Shown here: piece after piece, positions 11,867-25,228 of the stretch | Layout: the number at the start of each line of letters is the position of its first letter | How positions within the stretch are numbered: the stretch's first letter is position 1 | Assembly: GCA_018806915.1 (NCBI GenBank) | Contig: JAGKQI010000050.1 | Coordinates: 1-64,000, forward strand | DNA length: 64,000 nt | DNA from: Phytophthora colocasiae | Lineage: Eukaryota; Oomycota; Peronosporomycetes; Peronosporales; Peronosporaceae | Direction of reading: 5' to 3' | Translations under genes and position numbers: made by a program | The notes under the pieces: model-generated | What the model was told of the DNA's origin: nothing | Database searches by the model: none | The model's input: only the letters and a program-made list of their open reading frames with translations

Positions 11867-12578
11867 GGGTTACCAACAACAACTCACAAAACACACAAAA
11901 TACAAACCACGCTCAAACGCAAACGCAACCCGCACAAATACACACGCACACACCTCCAGCCACACTCGCACCACCACTTACCGAAACACACGCGCAACAA
12001 CTGCGCAACAACTGCGCAACAACTGCGCACACACACTTCTGCTGGCCGATATTTCGACCACTCTCCTACACGCTTCCTACCAACCTCCCACGCCCTCTCT
12101 GAGCCTCTGCGGTCTACATCTAGCATGCCCATCTACACAGGAACCCACCCACTCCACCCACCCACCCTCCTCACTTCGCCTCACGCCAAAGGGGAGGTGG
12201 GTGTCTTTGCGTCCTTCGCCGTCCGTCGCCAACCGCAGCGCCTACTCTTTCACCCAACTCAATCTACAGGCAAGCAACCAGAGCAGCCTCTCGGGAGCGG
12301 CACACCAACCCTGGAGGGTCGACTCAACCTTTCTACACCTCTCCACGGATCGGACAGAACAGCAGCTAGTTGTCAAACGGTTCTGCTGCCATAGCGCCCA
12401 GTGTCGCCGTGACGCGTCGACGTCTCAACGCGTGGCGTCGTGGGATGGAATAAATCGAGGCTGTGGGCGTGCGCAGGCCTTACAGAGACAGCAGGGAGCG
12501 CCGTGGCGTTTGCGACGAGGCGCTAGGTGTGCGTTGTAGACGTGTTGAGATTGGATTGGAGAGAGCAGTAAAAGGATA

Positions 12579-12659
12579 TGTCAGCTGTGGATTTGAACCC
12601 ACGCGTTCGAAAACATTACGACCTGAACGTAACCCCTTAGACCACTCGGGCAAACTGAC
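12579..12659 (-). tRNA. trnL-CAG: tRNA-Leu(CAG), one G missing in T stem
   Basis: 81 nt with the recurrent T-stem deletion, but with a full TTTT stop. Confidence 0.7.
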
Positions 12660-13357
12660 GGGTTACCAACAACAACTCACAAAACACACAAAATACAAAC
12701 CACGCTCAAACGCAAACGCAACCTACACAAATACACACGCACACACCTCCAGCCACACTCGCACCACCACTTACCGAAACACACGCGCAACAACTGCGGA
12801 ACAACTGCGCGCACACACTTCTGCTGGCCGATATTTCGACCACTCTCCTACACGCTTCCTACCAACCTCCCACGCCCTCTCTGAGCCTCTGCGGTCTACA
12901 TCTAGCATGCCCATCTACACAGGAACCCACCCACCCACCCACCCACCCTCCTCACTTCGCCTCACGCCAAAGGGGAGGTGGGTGTCTTTGCGTCCTTCGC
13001 CGTCCGTCGCCAACCGCAGCGCCTACTCTTTCACCCAACTCAATCTACAGGCAAGCAACTAGAGCAGCCTCTCGGGAGCGGCACACCAACCCTGGAGGGT
13101 CGACTCAACCTTTCTACACCTCTCCACGGATCGGACAGAACAGCAGCTAGTTGTCAAACGGTTCTGCTGCCATAGCGCCCAGTGTCGCCGTGACGCGTCG
13201 ACGTCTCAACGCGTGGCGTCGTGGAATGGAATAAATCGAGGCTGTGGGCGTGCGCAAGCCTTACAGAGACAGCAGCGAGCGCCGTGGCGTTTGCGGCGAG
13301 GCGCTAGTGTGCGTTGTAGACGTGTTGAGATTGGATTGAGAGAGCAGTAAAAGGAAA

Positions 13358-13439
13358 TGTCAGCTGTGGGATTTGAACCCACGCGTTCGAAAACATTACG
13401 ACCTGAACGTAACCCCTTAGACCACTCGGGCAAACTGAC
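13358..13439 (-). tRNA. trnL-CAG: tRNA-Leu(CAG)
   Basis: Consensus copy; trailer TTTCC. Confidence 0.93.
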
Positions 13440-14150
13440 GGGTTACCAACAACAACTCACAAAACACACAAAATACAAAACCACGCTCAAACGCAAACGC
13501 AACCCGCACAAATACACACGCACACACCTCCAGCCACACTCGCACCACCACTTACCGAAACACACGCGCAACAACTGCGCAACAACTGCGCAACAACTGC
13601 GCACACACTTCTGCTGGCCGATATTTCGACCACTCTCCTACACGCTTCCTACCAACCTCCCACGCCCTCTCTGAGCCTCTGCGGTCTACATCTAGCATGC
13701 CCATCTACACAGGAACCCACCCACTCCACCCACCCACCCTCCTCACTTCGCCTCACGCCAAAGGGGAGGTGGGTGTCTTTTGCGTCCTTCGCCGTCCGTC
13801 GCCAACCGCAGCGCCTACTCTTTCACCCAACTCAATCTACAGGCAAGCAACTAGAGCAGCCTCTCGGGAGCGGCACACCAACCCTGGAGGGTCGACTCAA
13901 CCTTTCTACACCTCTCCACGGATCGGACAGAACAGCAGCTAGTTGTCAAACGGTTCTGCTGCCATAGCGCCCAGTGTCGCCGTGACGCGTCGACGTCTCA
14001 ACGCGTGGCGTCGTGGGATGGAATAAATCGAGGCTGTGGGCGTGCGCAGGCCTTACAGAGACAGCAGGGAGCGCCGTGGCGTTTGCGGCGAAGCGCTAGT
14101 GTGCGTTGTAGACGTGTTGAGATTGGATTGGAGAGAGCAGTAAAAGGATA

Positions 14151-14234
14151 TGTCAGCTGTGGGATTTGAACCCACGCGTTCGAAAACACATTACGACCTG
14201 AACGTAACCCCTTAGACCACTCGGGCAAACTGAC
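14151..14234 (-). tRNA. trnL-CAG: tRNA-Leu(CAG), variable arm +2
   Basis: 84 nt with the same two-base variable-arm insertion as the copy at 11783, three units away, suggesting the variant has been copied within the array. Confidence 0.82.
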
Positions 14235-14933
14235 GGGTTACCAACAACAACTCACAAAACACACAAAATACAAACCACGCTCAAACGCAAACGCAACCCG
14301 CACAAATACACACGCACACACCTCCAGCCACACTCGCACCACCACTTACCGAAACACACGCGCAACAACTGCGCAACAACTGCGCACACACACTTCTGCT
14401 GGCCGATATTTCGACCACTCTCCTACACGCTTCCTACCAACCTCCCACGCCCTCTCTGAGCCTCTGCGGTCTACATCTAGCATGCCCATCTACACAGGAA
14501 CTCCACTCCACCCACCCACCCACCCTCCTCACTTCGCCTCACGCCAAAGGGGAGGTGGGTGTCTTTGCGTCCTTCGCCGTCCGTCGCCAACCGCAGCGCC
14601 TACTCTTTCACCCAACTCAATCTACAGGCAAGCAACCAGAGCAGCCTCTCGGGAGCGGCACACCAACCCTGGAGGGTCGACTCAACCTTTCTACACCTCT
14701 CCACGGATCGGACAGAACAGCAGCTAGTTGTCAAACGGTTCTGCTGCCATAGCGCCCAGTGTCGCCGTGACGCGTCGACGTCTCAACGCGTGGCGTCGTG
14801 GGATGGAATAAATCGAGGCTGTGGGCGTGCGCAAGCCTTACAGAGACAGCAGGGAGCGCCGTGGCGTTTGCGGCGAGGCGCTAGTGTGCGTTGTAGACGT
14901 GTTGAGATTGGATTGAGAGAGCAGTAAAGGATA

Positions 14934-15017
14934 TGTCAGCTGTGGGATTTGAACCCACGCGTTCGAAAAACATTACGACCTGAACGTAACCCCTTAGACC
15001 ACTCCGGGCAAACTGAC
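14934..15017 (-). tRNA. trnL-CAG: tRNA-Leu(CAG), two one-base insertions
   Basis: 84 nt. One extra base lies in the variable-arm homopolymer and one in the D arm; the terminator is TTT. Both extras extend homopolymers. Confidence 0.65.
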
Positions 15018-15282
15018 GGGTTACCAACAACAACTCACAAAACACACAAAATACAAACCACGCTCAAACGCAAACGCAACCTACACAAATACACACGCAC
15101 ACACCTCCAGCCACACTCGCACCACCACTTACCGAAACACACGCGCAACAACTGCGCAACAACTGCGCACACACACTTCTGCTGGCCGATATTTCGACCA
15201 CTCTCCTACACGCTTCCTACCAACCTCCCACGCCCTCTCTGAGCCTCTGCGGTCTACATCTAGCATGCCCATCTACACAGGA

Positions 15283-15307
15283 CCCCCCCCCCCCCCCCCC
15301 CCCCCCC
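15283..15307. repeat. 25-nt C homopolymer in place of CCCA microsatellite
   Basis: Where other units have a CCCA-type microsatellite after the ACACAGGA anchor, this unit has 25 consecutive C. A shorter form (12 C, A, 7 C) lies near 22355-22374. It could be array variation or a collapsed base call. Confidence 0.9.
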
Positions 15308-15722
15308 ACCCTCCTCACTTCGCCTCACGCCAAAGGGGAGGTGGGTGTCTTTTGCGTCCTTCGCCGTCCGTCGCCAACCGCAGCGCCTACTCTTTCACCC
15401 AACTCAATCTACAGGCAAGCAACTAGAGCAGCCTCTCGGGAGCGGCACACCAACCCTGGAGGGTCGACTCAACCTTTCTACACCTCTCCACGGATCGGAC
15501 AGAACAGCAGCTAGTTGTCAAACGGTTCTGCTGCCATAGCGCCCAGTGTCGCCGTGACGCGTCGACGTCTCAACGCGTGGCGTCGTGGGATGGAATAAAT
15601 CGAGGCTGTGGGCGTGCGCAGGCCTTACAGAGACAGCAGGGAGCGCCGTGGCGTTTGCGGCGAAGCGCTAGTGTGCGTTGTAGACGTGTTGAGATTGGAT
15701 TGGAGAGAGCAGTAAAAGGAAA

Positions 15723-15804
15723 TGTCAGCTGTGGGATTTGAACCCACGCGTTCGAAAACATTACGACCTGAACGTAACCCCTTAGACCACTCGGGCAAAC
15801 TGAC
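15723..15804 (-). tRNA. trnL-CAG: tRNA-Leu(CAG)
   Basis: Consensus body. Its 5' flank is atypical, with small insertions near 15821-15835 and 15928-15942. Confidence 0.92.
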
Positions 15805-16516
15805 GGGTTACCAACAACAACCTGCCACAAACAGACACAAAATACAAACCACGCTCAAACGCAAACGCAACCCGCACAAATACACACGCACACACCTCCA
15901 GCCACACTCGCACCACCACTTACCGAAATGAAACATTACTGGCGCAACAACTGCGCAACAACTGCGCACACACACTTCTGCTGGCCGATATTTCGACCAC
16001 TCTCCTACACGCTTCCTACCAACCTCCCACGCCCTCTCTGAGCCTCTGCGGTCTACATCTAGCATGCCCATCTACACAGGAACCCACCCACCCACCCACC
16101 CACCCTCCTCACTTCGCCTCACGCCAAAGGGGAGGTGGGTGTCTTTTGCGTCCTTCGCCGTCCGTCGCCAACCGCAGCGCCTACTCTTTCACCCAACTCA
16201 ATCTACAGGCAAGCAACTAGAGCAGCCTCTCGGGAGCGGCACACCAACCCTGGAGGGTCGACTCAACCTTTCTACACCTCTCCACGGATCGGACAGAACA
16301 GCAGCTAGTTGTCAAACGGTTCTGCTGCCATAGCGCCCAGTGTCGCCGTGACGCGTCGACGTCTCAACGCGTGGCGTCGTGTGGATGGAATAAATCGAGG
16401 CTGTGGGCGTGCGCAGGCCTTACAGAGACAGCAGGGAGCGCCGTGGCGTTTGCGACGAGGCGCTAGTGTGCGTTGTAGACGTGTTGAGATTGGATTGGAG
16501 AGAGCAGTAAAGGATA

Positions 16517-16597
16517 TGTCAGCTGTGGATTTGAACCCACGCGTTCGAAAACATTACGACCTGAACGTAACCCCTTAGACCACTCGGGCAAACTGAC
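16517..16597 (-). tRNA. trnL-CAG: tRNA-Leu(CAG), missing G and TTT stop
   Basis: 81 nt; same paired deletion as the copy at 7846. Confidence 0.68.
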
Positions 16598-17296
16598 GGG
16601 TTACCAACAAACAACTCACAAAACACACAAAATACAAACCACGCTCAAACGCAAACGCAACCCGCACAAATACACACGCACACACCTCCAGCCACACTCG
16701 CACCACCACTTACCGAAACACACGCGCAACAACTGCGCAACAACTGCGCACACACACTTCTGCTGGCCGATATTTCGACCACTCTCCTACACGCTTCCTA
16801 CCAACCTCCCACGCCCTCTCTGAGCCTCTGCGGTCTACATCTAGCATGCCCATCTACACAGGAACTCCACCCACTCCACCCACCCTCCTCACTTCGCCTC
16901 ACGCCAAAGGGGAGGTGGGTGTCTTTTGCGTCCTTCGCCGTCCGTCGCCAACCGCAGCGCCTACTCTTTCACCCAACTCAATCTACAGGCAAGCAACTAG
17001 AGCAGCCTCTCGGGAGCGGCACACCAACCCTGGAGGGTCGACTCAACCTTTCTACACCTCTCCACGGATCGGACAGAACAGCAGCTAGTTGTCAAACGGT
17101 TCTGCTGCCATAGCGCCCAGTGTCGCCGTGACGCGTCGACGTCTCAACGCGTGGCGTCGTGGGATGGAATAAATCGAGGCTGTGGGCGTGCGCAGGCCTT
17201 ACAGAGACAGCAGGGAGCGCCGTGGCGTTTGCGACGAGGCGCTAGTGTGCGTTGTAGACGTGTTGAGATTGGATTGGAGAGAGCAGTAAAAGGAAA

Positions 17297-17369
17297 TGTC
17301 AGCTGTACCCACGCGTTCGAAAACATTACGACCTGAACGTAACCCCTTAGACCACTCGGGCAAACTGAC
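17297..17369 (-). pseudogene. tRNA-Leu(CAG) pseudogene, T arm deleted
   Basis: A nine-base deletion removes most of the T loop and the 3' side of the T stem, and with them most of the B box. Acceptor strands and the anticodon arm remain (73 nt). Not expected to be transcribed or to fold normally. Confidence 0.9.
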
Positions 17370-18080
17370 GGGTTACCAACAACAACTCACAAAACACACA
17401 AAATACAAACCACGCTCAAACGCAAACGCAACCCGCACAAATACACACGCACACACCTCCAGCCACACTCGCACCACCACTTACCGAAACACACGCGCAA
17501 CAACTGCGCAACAACTGCGCAACAACTGCGCACACACACTTCTGCTGGCCGATATTTCGACCACTCTCCTACACGCTTCCTACCAACCTCCCACGCCCTC
17601 TCTGAGCCTCTGCGGTCTACATCTAGCATGCCCATCTACACAGGAACCCACCCCACCCCCCCACCACCCTCCTCACTTCGCCTCACGCCAAAGGGGAGGT
17701 GGGTGTCTTTTGCGTCCTTCGCCGTCCGTCGCCAACCGCAGCGCCTACTCTTTCACCCAACTCAATCTACAGGCAAGCAACTAGAGCAGCCTCTCGGGAG
17801 CGGCACACCAACCCTGGAGGGTCGACTCAACCTTTCTACACCTCTCCACGGATCGGACAGAACAGCAGCTAGTTGTCAAACGGTTCTGCTGCCATAGCGC
17901 CCAGTGTCGCCGTGACGCGTCGACGTCTCAACGCGTGGCGTCGTGGGATGGAATAAATCGAGGCTGTGGGCGTGCGCAGGCCTTTACAGAGACAGCAGGA
18001 GCGCCGTGGCGTTTTGCGGCGAGGCGCTAGTGTGCGTTGTAGACGTGTTGAGATTGGATTGAGAGAGCAGTAAAAGGATA

Positions 18081-18162
18081 TGTCAGCTGTGGATTTGAAC
18101 CCACGCGTTCGGAAAACATTACGACCTGAACGTAACCCCTTAGACCACTCGGGCAAACTGAC
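18081..18162 (-). tRNA. trnL-CAG: tRNA-Leu(CAG), offsetting indels
   Basis: 82 nt by coincidence: one base is missing from the T stem and one extra lies in the variable arm. Confidence 0.65.
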
Positions 18163-18872
18163 GGGTTACCAACAACAACTCACAAAACACACAAAAATAC
18201 AAACCACGCTCAAACGCAAACGCAACCCGCACAAATACACACGCACACACCTCCAGCCACACTCGCACCACCACTTACCGAAACACACGCGCAACAACTG
18301 CGCAACAACTGCGCAACAACTGCGCACACACACTTCTGCTGGCCGATATTTCGACCACTCTCCTACACGCTTCCTACCAACCTCCCACGCCCTCTCTGAG
18401 CCTCTGCGGTCTACATCTAGCATGCCCATCTACACAGGAGCCCCACCCCACACCCACCCACCCTCCTCACTTCGCCTCACGCCAAAGGGGAGGTGGGTGT
18501 CTTTTGCGTCCTTCGCCGTCCGTCGCCAACCGCAGCGCCTACTCTTTCACCCAACTCAATCTACAGGCAAGCAACTAGAGCAGCCTCTCGAGCGGCACAC
18601 CAACCCTGGAGGGTCGACTCAACCTTTCTACACCTCTCCACGGATCGGACAGAACAGCAGCTAGTTGTCAAACGGTTCTGCTGCCATAGCGCCCAGTGTC
18701 GCCGTGACGCGTCGACGTCTCAACGCGTGGCGTCGTGGGATGGAATAAATCGAGGCTGTGGGCGTGCGCAGGCCTTACAGAGACAGCAGGGAGCGCCGTG
18801 GCGTTTGCGACGAGGCGCTAGTGTGCGTTGTGGACGTGTTGAGATTGGATTGGAGAGAGCAGTAAAAGGAAA

Positions 18873-18954
18873 TGTCAGCTGTGGGATTTGAACCCACGCG
18901 TTCGAAAACATTACGACCTGAACGTAACCCCTTAGACCACTCGGGCAAACTGAC
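18873..18954 (-). tRNA. trnL-CAG: tRNA-Leu(CAG)
   Basis: Consensus copy; trailer TTTCC. Confidence 0.93.
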
Positions 18955-19652
18955 GGGTTACCAACAACAACTCACAAAACACACAAAATACAAACCACGC
19001 TCAAACGCAAACGCAACCTACACAAATACACACGCACACACCTCCAGCCACACTCGCACCACCACTTACCGAAACACACGCGCAACAACTGCGCAACAAC
19101 TGCGCACACACACTTCTGCTGGCCGATATTTCGACCACTCTCCTACACGCTTCCTACCAACCTCCCACGCCCTCTCTGAGCCTCTGCGGTCTACATCTAG
19201 CATGCCCATCTACACAGGAACCCACCCACCCACCCACCCACCCTCCTCACTTCGCCTCACGCCAAAGGGGAGGTGGGTGTCTTTTGCGTCCTTCGCCGTC
19301 CGTCGCCAACCGCAGCGCCTACTCTTTCACCCAACTCAATCTACAGGCAAGCAACTAGAGCAGCCTCTCGGGAGCGGCACACCAACCCTGGAGGGTCGAC
19401 TCAACCTTTCTACACCTCTCCACGGATCGGACAGAACAGCAGCTAGTTGTCAAACGGTTCTGCTGCCATAGCGCCCAGTGTCGCCGTGACGCGTCGACGT
19501 CTCAACGCGTGGCGTCGTGGGATGGAATAAATCGAGGCTGTGGGCGTGCGCAGGCCTTACAGAGACAGCAGGGAGCGCCGTGGCGTTTGCGACGAGGCGC
19601 TAGTGTGCGTTGTAGACGTGTTGAGATTGGATTGGAGAGCAGTAAAAGGATA

Positions 19653-19735
19653 TGTCAGCTGTGGGATTTGAACCCACGCGTTCGAAAACATTACGACCTG
19701 AACGTAACCCCTTAGACCACTCGGGCAAAACTGAC
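19653..19735 (-). tRNA. trnL-CAG: tRNA-Leu(CAG), +1 near acceptor
   Basis: 83 nt; one extra T in the T run at the end of the 5' acceptor strand. Confidence 0.78.
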
Positions 19736-20436
19736 GGGTTACCAACAACAACTCACAAAACACACAAAATACAAACCACGCTCAAACGCAAACGCAACCC
19801 GCACAAATACACACGCACACACCTCCAGCCACACTCGCACCACCACTTACCGAAACACACGCGCAACAACTGGCGCAACAACTGCGCACACACACTTCTG
19901 CTTGCCGATATTTCGACCACTCTCCTACACGCTTCCTACCACCCTCCCATGCCCTCTCTGAGCCTCTGCGGTCTACATCTAGCATGCCCATCTACACAGG
20001 AACCCACCACTCCACCCACCCACCCTCCTCACTTCGCCTCACGCCAAAGGGGAGGTGGGTGTCTTTGCGTCCTTCGCCGTCCGTCGCCAACCGCAGCGCC
20101 TACTCTTTCACCCAACTCAATCTACAGGCAAGCAACTAGAGCAGCCTCTCGGGAGCGGGCACACCAACCCTGGAGGGTCGACTCAACCTTTCTACACCTC
20201 TCCACGGATCGGACAGAACAGCAGCTAGTTGTCAAACGGTTCTGCTGCCATAGCGCCCAGTGTCGCCGTGACGCGTCGACGTCTCAACGCGTGGCGTCGT
20301 GGGATGGAATAAATCGAGGCTGTGGGCGTGCGCAGGCCTTACAGAGACAGCAGGGAGCGCCGTGGCGTTTGCGACGAGGCGCTAGTGTGCGTTGTAGACG
20401 TGTTGAGATTGGATTGGAGAGAGCAGTAAAAGGATA

Positions 20437-20518
20437 TGTCAGCTGTGGGATTTGAACCCACGCGTTCGAAAACATTACGACCTGAACGTAACCCCTTAGA
20501 CCACTCGGGCAAACTGAC
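20437..20518 (-). tRNA. trnL-CAG: tRNA-Leu(CAG)
   Basis: Consensus copy; trailer TATCC. Confidence 0.93.
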
Positions 20519-21224
20519 GGGTTACCAACAACAACTCACAAAACACACAAAATACAAACCACGCTCAAACGCAAACGCAACCCGCACAAATACACACGCA
20601 CACACCTCCAGCCACACTCGCACCACCACTTACCGAAACACACGCGCAACAACTGCGCAACAACTGCGCAACAACTGCGCACACACTTCTGCTGGCCGAT
20701 ATTTCGACCACTCTCCTACACGCTTCCTACCAACCTCCCACGCCCTCTCTGAGCCTCTGCGGTCTACATCTAGCATGCCCATCTACACAGGAACCCACCC
20801 ACTCCACCCACCCACCCTCCTCACTTCGCCTCACGCCAAAGGGGAGGTGGGTGTCTTTGCGTCCTTCGCCGTCCGTCGCCAACCGCAGCGCCTACTCTTT
20901 CACCCAACTCAATCTACAGGCAAGCAACTAGAGCAGCCTCTCGAGCGGCACACCAACCCTGGAGGGTCGACTCAACCTTTCTACACCTCTCCACGGATCG
21001 GACAGAACAGCAGCTAGTTGTCAAACGGTTCTGCTGCCATAGCGCCCAGTGTCGCCGTGACGCGTCGACGTCTCAACGCGTGGCGTCGTGGGATGGAATA
21101 AATCGAGGCTGTGGGCGTGCGCAGGCCTTACAGAGACAGCAGGAGCGCCGTGGCGTTTGCGACGAGGCGCTAGTGTGCGTTGTAGACGTGTTGAGATTGG
21201 ATTGGAGAGAGCAGTAAAAGGAAA

Positions 21225-21306
21225 TGTCAGCTGTGGGATTTGAACCCACGCGTTCGAAAACATTACGACCTGAACGTAACCCCTTAGACCACTCGGGCAA
21301 ACTGAC
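21225..21306 (-). tRNA. trnL-CAG: tRNA-Leu(CAG)
   Basis: Consensus copy; first of six consecutive copies (to 25228) sharing the TTTCC trailer. Confidence 0.93.
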
Positions 21307-22006
21307 GGGTTACCAACAACAACTCACAAAACACACAAAATACAAACCACGCTCAAACGCAAACGCAACCCGCACAAATACACACGCACACACCTCCAGC
21401 CACACTCGCACCACCACTTACCGAAACACACGCGCAACAACTGCGCAACAACTGCGCACACACACTTCTGCTGGCCGATATTTCGACCACTCTCCTACAC
21501 GCTTCCTACCAACCTCCCACGCCCTCTCTGAGCCTCTGCGGTCTACATCTAGCATGCCCATCTACACAGGAACCCACCCACTCCACCCACCCACCCTCCT
21601 CACTTCGCCTCACGCCAAAGGGGAGGTGGGTGTCTTTGCGTCCTTCGCCGTCCGTCGCCAACCGCAGCGCCTACTCTTTCACCCAACTCAATCTACAGGC
21701 AAGCAACTAGAGCAGCCTCTCGGGAGCGGGCACACCAACCCTGGAGGGTCGACTCAACCTTTCTACACCTCTCCACGGATCGGACAGAACAGCAGCTAGT
21801 TGTCAAACGGTTCTGCTGCCATAGCGCCCAGTGTCGCCGTGACGCGTCGACGTCTCAACGCGTGGCGTCGTGGGATGGAATAAATCGAGGCTGTGGGCGT
21901 GCGCAGGCCTTACAGAGACAGCAGGAGCGCCGTGGCGTTTGCGACGAGGCGCCAGTGTGCGTTGTAGACGTGTTGAGATTGGATTGGAGAGAGCAGTAAA
22001 AGGAAA

Positions 22007-22088
22007 TGTCAGCTGTGGGATTTGAACCCACGCGTTCGAAAACATTACGACCTGAACGTAACCCCTTAGACCACTCGGGCAAACTGAC
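22007..22088 (-). tRNA. trnL-CAG: tRNA-Leu(CAG)
   Basis: Consensus copy, TTTCC trailer. Confidence 0.93.
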
Positions 22089-22789
22089 GGGTTACCAACA
22101 ACAACTCACAAAACACACAAAATACAAACCACGCTCAAACGCAAACGCAACCCGCACAAATACACACGCACACACCTCCAGCCACACTCGCACCACCACT
22201 TACCGAAACACACGCGCAACAACTGCGCAACAACTGCGCACACACACTTCTGCTGGCCGATATTTCGACCACTCTCCTACACGCTTCCTACCAACCTCCC
22301 ACGCCCTCTCTGAGCCTCTGCGGTCTACATCTAGCATGCCCATCTACACAGGAACCCCCCCCCCCCACCCCCCCACCCTCCTCACTTCGCCTCACGCCAA
22401 AGGGGAGGTGGGTGTCTTTTGCGTCCTTCGCCGTCCGTCGCCAACCGCAGCGCCTACTCTTTCACCCAACTCAATCTACAGGCAAGCAACTAGAGCAGCC
22501 TCTCGGGAGCGGCACACCAACCCTGGAGGGTCGACTCAACCTTTCTACACCTCTCCACGGATCGGACAGAACAGCAGCTAGTTGTCAAACGGTTCTGCTG
22601 CCATAGCGCCCAGTGTCGCCGTGACGCGTCGACGTCTCAACGCGTGGCGTCGTGGGATGGAATAAATCGAGGCTGTGGGCGTGCGCAGGCCTTACAGAGA
22701 CAGCAGGGAGCGCCGTGGCGTTTGCGACGAGGCGCTAGTGTGCGTTGTAGACGTGTTGAGATTGGATTGGAGAGAGCAGTAAAAGGAAA

Positions 22790-22871
22790 TGTCAGCTGTG
22801 GGATTTGAACCCACGCGTTCGAAAACATTACGACCTGAACGTAACCCCTTAGACCACTCGGGCAAACTGAC
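22790..22871 (-). tRNA. trnL-CAG: tRNA-Leu(CAG)
   Basis: Consensus copy, TTTCC trailer. It shares a CCTACAC 5'-flank variant with the copies near 12579, 14934 and 18873. Confidence 0.93.
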
Positions 22872-23573
22872 GGGTTACCAACAACAACTCACAAAACACA
22901 CAAAATACAAACCACGCTCAAACGCAAACGCAACCTACACAAATACACACGCACACACCTCCAGCCACACTCGCACCACCACTTACCGAAACACACGCGC
23001 AACAACTGCGCAAACAACTGCGCACACACACTTCTGCTGGCCGATATTTCGACCACTCTCCTACACGCTTCCTACCAACCTCCCACGCCCTCTCTGAGCC
23101 TCTGCGGTCTACATCTAGCATGCCCATCTACACAGGAACCCACTCCACCCACCCACCCACCCTCCTCACTTCGCCTCACGCCAAAGGGGAGGTGGGTGTC
23201 TTTTGCGTCCTTCGCCGTCCGTCGCCAACCGCAGCGCCTACTCTTTCACCCAACTCAATCTACAGGCAAGCAACTAGAGCAGCCTCTCGGGAGCGGCACA
23301 CCAACCCTGGAGGGTCGACTCAACCTTTCTACACCTCTCCACGGATCGGACAGAACAGCAGCTAGTTGTCAAACGGTTCTGCTGCCATAGCGCCCAGTGT
23401 CGCCGTGACGCGTCGACGTCTCAACGCGTGGCGTCGTGGGATGGAATAAATCGAGGCTGTGGGCGTGCGCAGGCCTTACAGAGACAGCAGGGAGCGCCGT
23501 GGCGTTTGCGACGAGGCGCTAGTGTGCGTTGTAGACGTGTTGAGATTGGATTGGAGAGAGCAGTAAAAGGAAA

Positions 23574-23655
23574 TGTCAGCTGTGGGATTTGAACCCACGC
23601 GTTCGAAAACATTACGACCTGAACGTAACCCCTTAGACCACTCGGGCAAACTGAC
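23574..23655 (-). tRNA. trnL-CAG: tRNA-Leu(CAG)
   Basis: Consensus copy, TTTCC trailer. Confidence 0.93.
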
Positions 23656-24365
23656 GGGTTACCAACAACAACTCACAAAACACACAAAATACAAACCACG
23701 CTCAAACGCAAACGCAACCCGCACAAATACACACGCACACACCTCCAGCCACACTCGCACCACCACTTACCGAAACACACGCGCAACAACTGCGCAACAA
23801 CTGCGCAACAACTGCGCACACACTTCTGCTGGCCGATATTTCGACCACTCTCCTACACGCTTCCTACCAACCTCCCACGCCCTCTCTGAGCCTCTGCGGT
23901 CTACATCTAGCATGCCCATCTACACAGGAACCCACCCACCCACCCACCCACCCTCCTCACTTCGCCTCACGCCAAAGGGGAGGTGGGTGTCTTTTGCGTC
24001 CTTCGCCGTCCGTCGCCAACCGCAGCGCCTACTCTTTCACCCAACTCAATCTACAGGCAAGCAACCTAGAGCAGCCTCTCGGGAGCGGCACACCAACCCT
24101 GGAGGGTCGACTCAACCTTTCTACACCTCTCCACGGATCGGACAGAACAGCAGCTAGTTGTCAAACGGTTCTGCTGCCATAGCGCCCAGTGTCGCCGTGA
24201 CGCGTCGACGTCTCAACGCGTGGCGTCGTGGGATGGAATAAATCGAGGCTGTGGGCGTGCGCAGGCCTTACAGAGACAGCAGGGAGCGCCGTGGCGTTTG
24301 CGACGAGGCGCTAGTGTGCGTTGTGGACGTGTTGAGATTGGATTGGAGAGAGCAGTAAAAGGAAA

Positions 24366-24447
24366 TGTCAGCTGTGGGATTTGAACCCACGCGTTCGAAA
24401 ACATTACGACCTGAACGTAACCCCTTAGACCACTCGGGCAAACTGAC
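24366..24447 (-). tRNA. trnL-CAG: tRNA-Leu(CAG)
   Basis: Consensus copy, TTTCC trailer. Confidence 0.93.
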
Positions 24448-25146
24448 GGGTTACCAACAACAACTCACAAAACACACAAAATACAAACCACGCTCAAACG
24501 CAAACGCAACCCGCACAAATACACACGCACACACCTCCAGCCACACTCGCACCACCACTTACCAGAAACACACGCGCAACAACTGCGCAACAACTGCGCA
24601 CACACTTCTGCTGGCCGATATTTCGACCACTCTCCTACACGCTTCCTACCAACCTCCCACGCCCTCTCTGAGCCTCTGCGGTCTACATCTAGCATGCCCA
24701 TCTACACAGGAACCCACCCACCCACCCACCCACCCTCCTCACTTCGCCTCACGCCAAAGGGGAGGTGGGTGTCTTTTGCGTCCTTCGCCGTCCGTCGCCA
24801 ACCGCAGCGCCTACTCTTTCACCCAACTCAATCTACAGGCAAGCAACTAGAGCAGCCTCTCGGGAGCGGCACACCAACCCTGGAGGGTCGACTCAACCTT
24901 TCTACACCTCTCCACGGATCGGACAGAACAGCAGCTAGTTGTCAAACGGTTCTGCTGCCATAGCGCCCAGTGTCGCCGTGACGCGTCGACGTCTCAACGC
25001 GTGGCGTCGTGGGATGGAATAAATCGAGGCTGTGGGCGTGCGCAGGCCTTACAGAGACAGCAGGGAGCGCCGTGGCGTTTGCGACGAGGCGCTAGTGTGC
25101 GTTGTAGACGTGTTGAGATTGGATTGGAGAGAGCAGTAAAAGGAAA

Positions 25147-25228
25147 TGTCAGCTGTGGGATTTGAACCCACGCGTTCGAAAACATTACGACCTGAACGTA
25201 ACCCCTTAGACCACTCGGGCAAACTGAC
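25147..25228 (-). tRNA. trnL-CAG: tRNA-Leu(CAG)
   Basis: Consensus copy, TTTCC trailer. Confidence 0.93.
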
